This document shows, piece by piece, positions 58,263 to 64,000 of a DNA stretch of 64,000 nt. The stretch lies in contig NW_019775669.1 in NCBI RefSeq assembly GCF_001039355.2, forward strand, positions 771,376 through 835,375. Direction: 5' to 3'. The notes under the pieces were generated by a model. That model saw only the letters and a program-made list of their open reading frames with translations, did no database searches and was not told the DNA's origin. The DNA comes from Lingula anatina (taxonomy: Eukaryota > Brachiopoda > Lingulata > Lingulida > Lingulidae). Positions within the stretch are counted from its first letter, which is position 1, and each line of letters opens with the position of its first letter. A program made the position numbers and the translations under genes.

Positions 58263-60821
58263 AAACATTTTTATTCAAATATACAATCTGCTGCTTACTG
58301 CCAATACATAAAATACCACAGTGAGTACTTGGTCGACCCCCTCCCTTCATCTCGACCCTAATAGCCTTGTGTACTAAAACAGATTTTCACCAAGAAATAA
58401 ATCACAATAATCACTTGCATAACCCTCCATCAATGTCACAGAGAGTCTGTAACTGGGAACCCTGTATTGCTGCGCTGCATGTTCTGTAGTGCTCCTGGAA
58501 AGTTGCAAACAACTCGCCATGCCGTGTAGCTTCCTCTGTCCCTTAAAAGGAGATTCAGACATGAATGCCTGATTAATCATAAACACTGCCATTTTTTAAC
58601 ATTGTCAGAGGATCACCTTCTTAAATAGATGTGTAGTTTATATGTCTTCAAGCGGCAGTGTTGCAACTATAGTAGATTAAATACATTATAACTTACTGAC
58701 TAGAAAAGTAAATCACAAAATGGCTTAAAATGTCCATAAAGTTGCATACCTTTTAATGATATGTATTACACAAAATGACCTCATGTTGAATTTGAGCATT
58801 AAACATTAGACACATCTGCATGGTCTTACTTCCCCACCTCTTATATAAATTGCATGTTACCAGTTTTAATCAAAAGCAGTGAAAATCTTTTCTAAAAACA
58901 CTACATATTACACTGCAAATATTATATCTATGTACTTGCAGTTTGAGTTATGTGTTTGACAATAAGATAAGCTATCTAGATACAATATGAATCTTGAATG
59001 TACGTCAAGATATTAAAAGCCGATATATTTTTAAATTAAAGAAAATCATTTATCATTTCTACTTTGCACTCTCAGATGGTCAAGGATAAATGTTGACAGA
59101 GCACCATGACGCATAAATTATAAGATAAAAATCTACATAAATCATTTTCCAGCATACTCAACATACATAAGCTGAAAATGCCATTGGTTGCCGGTTCTTT
59201 ACTGTGCTGAACCCTCTGAAATAATGTACTTCATGCAAAAAAAAGAGGCATCAATTAAATAAAAAGTACCAGCATTTAACTTGCTTCCATAATGCAAAAT
59301 ATTTCTGTCTGGCAATATGACAACAAATGAGGGCACTCTAGGAAGTGGAAATGCTTTAGAGGAATGGCAGGGGCAGTGTGCACACCCTCCTTAATTTTAA
59401 TGACATACACAATGTGCCAACAAAACCATTATATACAAGGTCAACACAGTACTACTGAGATACTCTCACTTTATATCATTAGAATAGTCCAGATGCAAGT
59501 AACCCCACAGAGGTAGTTTTAAAATCATATCAGTAACTGCCCTCTATTCCAGCAAAAGAATACTGTTTAATTATTAATACATAAATAAAACAAATTATTC
59601 AAAAGTTATGAAAAGTAAAACTGGTGTGTGAGTGTGACTAAAAATGCACCAGTTTCAGAGATTAATGGAAACTTGAAATACGAAACCTGAAGTATAAAAT
59701 ACTGAAGTAAGATGCTTTAGATTTGTAAGTTATTACCTTTATGCCAGCTAAACTACATGTAAGTTATTGCAAAGGTAAAAAAAAAAATATGTGTATGCGG
59801 GGCAGAGGGAAGTTACTGTTATGACTTTGAAACTCAGTGTGTGATTTCAGGACTAAAAAAGGGAAAATGATCAAAAATGTGAACATCATACCAAGTTTAT
59901 GCCAGGCTGTATATGTGACAAAGGGAGGATTTTTAATTAAAATCCTGTCTTGATGCAAGGTGCGTGATGCATTTTGAAAATCTCAAGCAACACTGCAATC
60001 AAAGCATTTCTTCCTTGAGGCACCAAGCTAAATTATACAATAATTACAAAAACACAATGTGAACAGTGTCCAGTCATTTATGCATGCTATTTGGATAATT
60101 TTTATTTTTTATATGAGAAACTTCTCTCCCTTATCAATGAAAGAACTAACTCCTAGTGAGTTGGCACGGCTTGATAAAGCAGCTGCTACTCAACAAGCTA
60201 AAAGTGCAGGACAAAATTGAGCAGTAACCCTGACAAGGAGAATTAACTCCTTCAGGGTAAATAGGGAGGGCTAAGGGCAGACTTCTCATAACACTGAAAC
60301 AGAGACACATTAGGACTGTAACCTCTATGTCACAAGCACATACTAGTCTGGAAAGATAAACCTCCATGCTGCCCGCCTCTATAACGCCTATATAACGCCC
60401 ACTGAACATTTGGCACAAGCTGATCACATTCGTCATTGCAAGGACACCCAAATGACTTCTAATTGCACACAAACAGTGGGACAGAACCCCCAGACAGGAG
60501 GTTAACCATTTCTGCACCATTGACCAACTTCAAACATGTTATTTTTTTCTTTTTCCACAGAATCCAGTAATTAGAGCAATTGCCAGACATGTAACATTCA
60601 GCTCAGTTTGCTGCTAAATGAGATTTGGCATTCCAGAGAGTTCATTGTTTTCTCTTGTCGAACACCTGGTGAGGTATATATTACATGGTTCTATAAAAAT
60701 ACCGCTTTGTTAACAATAAATAAATATGCATGACTTGATATGACGTGATGTGATGCATCAATATGGATTCCATAATTTCATGGCATAAAATGAATTTCAG
60801 TTATCTACAATATACCTAACG
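58263..60821 (-). other. Probable long 3' UTR of the chondroitin sulfate synthase gene
   Basis: 2.5 kb of AT-rich sequence follows the stop codon at 60,822 with no exon-like pattern. A minus-strand AATAAA (TTTATT at 58,270-58,275) near the far end would terminate a 3' UTR of this size. This is inference from position only; closer hexamers could be used instead. Confidence 0.35.
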
Positions 60822-62468
60822 TTATCTCTTTTCTTCTATATTGTCATTATCACTATCATTATCCTCTTTAGGGTTTCTATGAAAAATGTCTGGAATATTG
60901 TACACCATTTCCGACAGCTTCCATACAGGTGCAAAACTAGCTGCTTTTGAGCCAAGGCACATCTGGTACTGTGCAGCATCAAGGTTGGGATCACAGTGAA
61001 TTGGATGGAAAATGTGGACTAGACCCAAATCAACTGACCTGAATATTGTCAAATTGCTTAGTGTGACAAATTTGGTGAACAAATCCACATCTTCTTTTCC
61101 CCAGCCCTGAATGGTGGTGTCAAAACCACCAACTTTCATAAAATCACTTTTATAAGCACTAACAATGCCATAGCCAAATTGTCTCCAGTACCCTATGTTT
61201 TCGGTAAATACAAATGGAATATTAGGGCAGGGATTTTGATTGCAGACCATCGCTGGATCGTACTGACTGAAAACAACAGGGAAGTAAACTTGCTGCCCAC
61301 GGATTGTGTTCGAGCGTATCCTCTGCAGAGCATCGTTGTTGAACGTTATGTCTACATCCACAAAGAAAAGCAAAGTCCTGGAATCAAACATTGCTGATCC
61401 TTGTTGGAGAGCTACACCTCTTGAGAAAATGCCTTCATTATGAATAACCCTAAGATCGTATGAAGGGTATTTGTCTTTGAGTTTCTGAACAATATCATCA
61501 ACTTCATGTCTTGCATCATTCTCAGTGGCACTGGGAAAATTAATCACTACCAATTTGACATCTTCATGTAATTCTAAGCATACTTTTTCAAAGTTGTGCA
61601 TGAATTGTTGCAAGATGTTTAATCTTCCTGACAATGGAAGAATAAAATGGATGGTTTTGCCTTGAGATGAATGTTTAAGGTCTACATTTTCTACATTACC
61701 ATTAGAAAAATATGATAATTTATTAAATTGGTCATGGACTAGTTGAAGAAGGTTGGGTGTTTCTGGGGATGGAATATGTGTGGGGTCAATCGGTTTGTTC
61801 CATGCGTCTTCCCGGAATTCCGTCTCTGCAAACTGTTGCTGTAGATAAGCATGCCTTCTTACTGGTACAGTCATCCTTCTGCCTTTATGCTTACGATATG
61901 TCAGCAAGAGATCTAACACATACTCAGCACCATGTAAGGGGTTAATCCTTGTGTAGCCATACAAGATCTCCTTGAAGTCTATAGTTCTTCCTCGTTGGCG
62001 GGCATTTTTGTTAATCATTTGCATCATTTGCATAAGTATATCCTGAAGTCCTATACGCAAGGCTCCCCCTACATTAACTTTGGGGTTTACCATATAATGC
62101 GAGTGTAAGTGATTCCCATACGTGTTAACACTCCTGGTAAGAAATTCCCAAACGGGAACTTCATCCCCACAATTTGGCACAAACTTGGTGAGTGAAGGTG
62201 GAAGTGCATATTTGTTATCATCAATATGGTCATGAGCCAGCACCGGGTGTATGAGTTCAGACATACGTCTTTCCTCTTGGTGCAGGAACAGGATCTTATG
62301 CCTGAGATCAGTAGATTTTCTGGCCTGTAGGAAATTGTGTAAACGGTACAAATATGGTGGCTGCTTGAGAGGATGGAGAGTGATGGCACGGTGGATGTCC
62401 TTAGTATTCAAGGAATTGGTGTATGGTCTGCTCTCTTCTTCATAGTTTTGGTAAAATAAACTCTGCAT
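60822..62468 (-). CDS. CHSY1: Chondroitin sulfate synthase, last coding exon (5' exons outside window)
   Basis: One exon of 1,647 bp (548 residues plus stop) begins at an acceptor TTTTGCAG in phase 0. It covers the C-terminal two-thirds of a CHSY1/CHSY3-type protein. Its start MQSLFYQNYE and ITLHP..PPYLYRLH match the region after the N-terminal beta-3-glucuronosyltransferase half. RTIDFKEI.YGY, GAEYVLDLLL and TVPVRRHAYLQQ are family blocks. The GalNAc-transferase half carries the DxD metal site in FFVDVDITF (about residue 372 of this exon) and QGWGKEDVDLF (about 455), followed by HIFHPIHCDPNLD. The retained DxD argues for an active enzyme rather than a CHPF-type partner. The product is a Golgi type II membrane enzyme that extends chondroitin chains. 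No upstream exon was found in 62,469-64,000. Confidence 0.94.
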   Translation of the reverse strand: MQSLFYQNYEEESRPYTNSLNTKDIHRAITLHPLKQPPYLYRLHNFLQARKSTDLRHKILFLHQEERRMSELIHPVLAHDHIDDNKYALPPSLTKFVPNCGDEVPVWEFLTRSVNTYGNHLHSHYMVNPKVNVGGALRIGLQDILMQMMQMINKNARQRGRTIDFKEILYGYTRINPLHGAEYVLDLLLTYRKHKGRRMTVPVRRHAYLQQQFAETEFREDAWNKPIDPTHIPSPETPNLLQLVHDQFNKLSYFSNGNVENVDLKHSSQGKTIHFILPLSGRLNILQQFMHNFEKVCLELHEDVKLVVINFPSATENDARHEVDDIVQKLKDKYPSYDLRVIHNEGIFSRGVALQQGSAMFDSRTLLFFVDVDITFNNDALQRIRSNTIRGQQVYFPVVFSQYDPAMVCNQNPCPNIPFVFTENIGYWRQFGYGIVSAYKSDFMKVGGFDTTIQGWGKEDVDLFTKFVTLSNLTIFRSVDLGLVHIFHPIHCDPNLDAAQYQMCLGSKAASFAPVWKLSEMVYNIPDIFHRNPKEDNDSDNDNIEEKR

Positions 62469-64000
62469 CTGCAAAATCATTAAAAAAAGAAGTTACAAAA
62501 AGTGTAGGGTATAATCTATAAAGGGTGACTGTTAGGCCCATTTCATTAATGGAGAAAATGTACATAGCATACACTGTGGTAAAAAGCCTTAAATTTTTAT
62601 CCATTAATTAATTAATAAAGAAATAATATTATTAAAAATTCAAATACGGCCTCAAGTCCTGTTTCAATAGCTAGTCCATAGAAAACATGTAAAATTTCAG
62701 TAGCCAATTACTTAATAATAAAAAAAAATAAATTAATTAAAAAAATAATAATAATATTGATTTCTCATATAGCACATTCCATTTTCTTACATAATTAATA
62801 CCTATTAAAAGATGAGTTTTAAGAGAGACCTAAAAACTGTCATAATGACTTTCCATTCTCAGATCACAATTCCAGAACACAAACAATAAAACCCCCGTCT
62901 CCATAAAATTTAAGAATAAAGTTACTCGGAATAGAATAATTAAGAAAGTCAAAGTTAAGCAAAAAAGTTTGTTTACTTATTGGACACATTGCTGCACTTG
63001 GTGGCCATTCAAGTATAAGGAAGTGCTCAGCAAATAAATGCCATGTATGCATTGCCCACCCTAATTGTTAACACATAAAGATATCAATGATGCACATGAT
63101 AACCCATGTCCTGGCTCCATCACTGTGTACATGAATACACTGACATAAACACTAAGATAATAATGTATCGGAATAAAGTAGCTTGTCTGGAACGATGTCA
63201 CTTTTTTCTCACCACTGCAAATAATTAACAATATGATCACCTCTTATTTCATAATTTATACTGACACTAACCCTGACTTCTATGACCAATGCACAAATTT
63301 CACTTTTTTTTATTAACAGAAAGAAATCTGATAAGTGTAATATGTACTGAGTGGGAGAGTTCGTACTTATTACAACCTTATTAATACATACCGAAACACT
63401 GGGTTAAGACGAATTCAGACACATGAATCATGTTACGAACTAATAAGTCATTACTGTCAATGCGCCTGTTGGTTCCATTCCTAAATGTGGGAAAAAAAGC
63501 ACCCACAGGATGCTTGTTGGTACAGCATAGACACATTAATCATTGAGATACAATGTGCTAATCAACAAGATTAGATAATTGGAAACACACTCTTAGGCTT
63601 CATTTTCAGTCAAACTGTGAAAGGTTAACGGAGTGCCTCCTACCTTAAACAGACTACAGTAACTACCTGAACTTTTCAGTGGTGGAAAATTGTGAATTTT
63701 AGAGCTACTGTATTTTTAGGTCATAATTTCTTAAAATTAGGACATTATCCTATTAAGTGGTAGCGACAAAATTAAAAAGCAGGCTACTCTCTTTATGTAT
63801 ATAGTACTATTCTATGCAGTAACAGCACCACAAACGCTAGATTGAAAAAATAGTTTTTGTGATTATAAAATTTTGTATTTGAAAGTTTGATAATTATTGC
63901 CCATTGAAAAGATCAAGTAGTTACGGTACATAATCATGATTGTCCTATATGTCTCATCCACTGTCACAGTGATCCTGATATGATGGATAGATTAATGTGT
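62469..64000 (-). other. Intron of the chondroitin sulfate synthase gene (partial)
   Basis: AT-rich, with a run of AATAA/ATTAA-type low complexity near 62,720-62,760. No exon coding for the missing N-terminal glycosyltransferase half is visible, so the intron extends past the right edge. Confidence 0.7.

Overview
The window is nuclear DNA of an invertebrate bilaterian animal. It has AT-rich, intron-dense genes with GT-AG introns, microsatellites and long homopolymer tracts. Gene content and intron sizes suit a spiralian (brachiopod, mollusc or annelid), but the phylum is an inference. Nothing in it is prokaryotic or viral.

Layout. (1) 1-7,042: two head-to-head paralogs of a predicted secreted, N-formylglutamate-amidohydrolase-like protein. 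The left one runs off the window; the right one is complete. A 180 bp PIF/Harbinger-like MITE and a broken second copy lie beside them. (2) 7,043-20,592: about 13.5 kb with no convincing protein gene, only repeats and one candidate non-coding exon. (3) 20,593-33,019 (+): a complete ADAMTS-like gene of the ADAMTSL1/3 (Punctin/MADD-4) class in 17 coding exons: 11 TSP1 repeats, one Ig domain and a PLAC domain, but no ADAMTS spacer domain. (4) 34,853-41,073 (-): SAXO-type axonemal microtubule protein, 5 exons, 470 aa. (5) 42,225-50,711 (+): EFL1 GTPase, 21 coding exons, 1,123 aa. (6) 51,836-54,991 (-): SMUG1 uracil-DNA glycosylase with a ~400-residue Q/N/P-rich N-terminal extension. (7) 60,822-62,468 (-): the last coding exon of a chondroitin sulfate synthase (CHSY1/3). 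Its 5' exons lie beyond the right edge, and a long AT-rich 3' UTR probably fills 58.3-60.8 kb.

Functionally these are unrelated genes: extracellular matrix or synapse organisation (ADAMTSL), cilia (SAXO), ribosome maturation (EFL1), DNA repair (SMUG1) and proteoglycan synthesis (CHSY). Their order is the point of interest. ADAMTSL(+)-SAXO(-)-EFL1(+) combines two adjacencies known from human: ADAMTSL1/SAXO1 tail-to-tail on 9p22 and SAXO2/EFL1 head-to-head on 15q25. The window thus appears to keep an ancestral bilaterian block.

Most splice sites were assigned by hand from homologous protein continuity and phase matching. The coding sums of ADAMTSL, SAXO, EFL1, SMUG1 and the right-hand amidohydrolase-like gene each come out as whole codons with a single stop.
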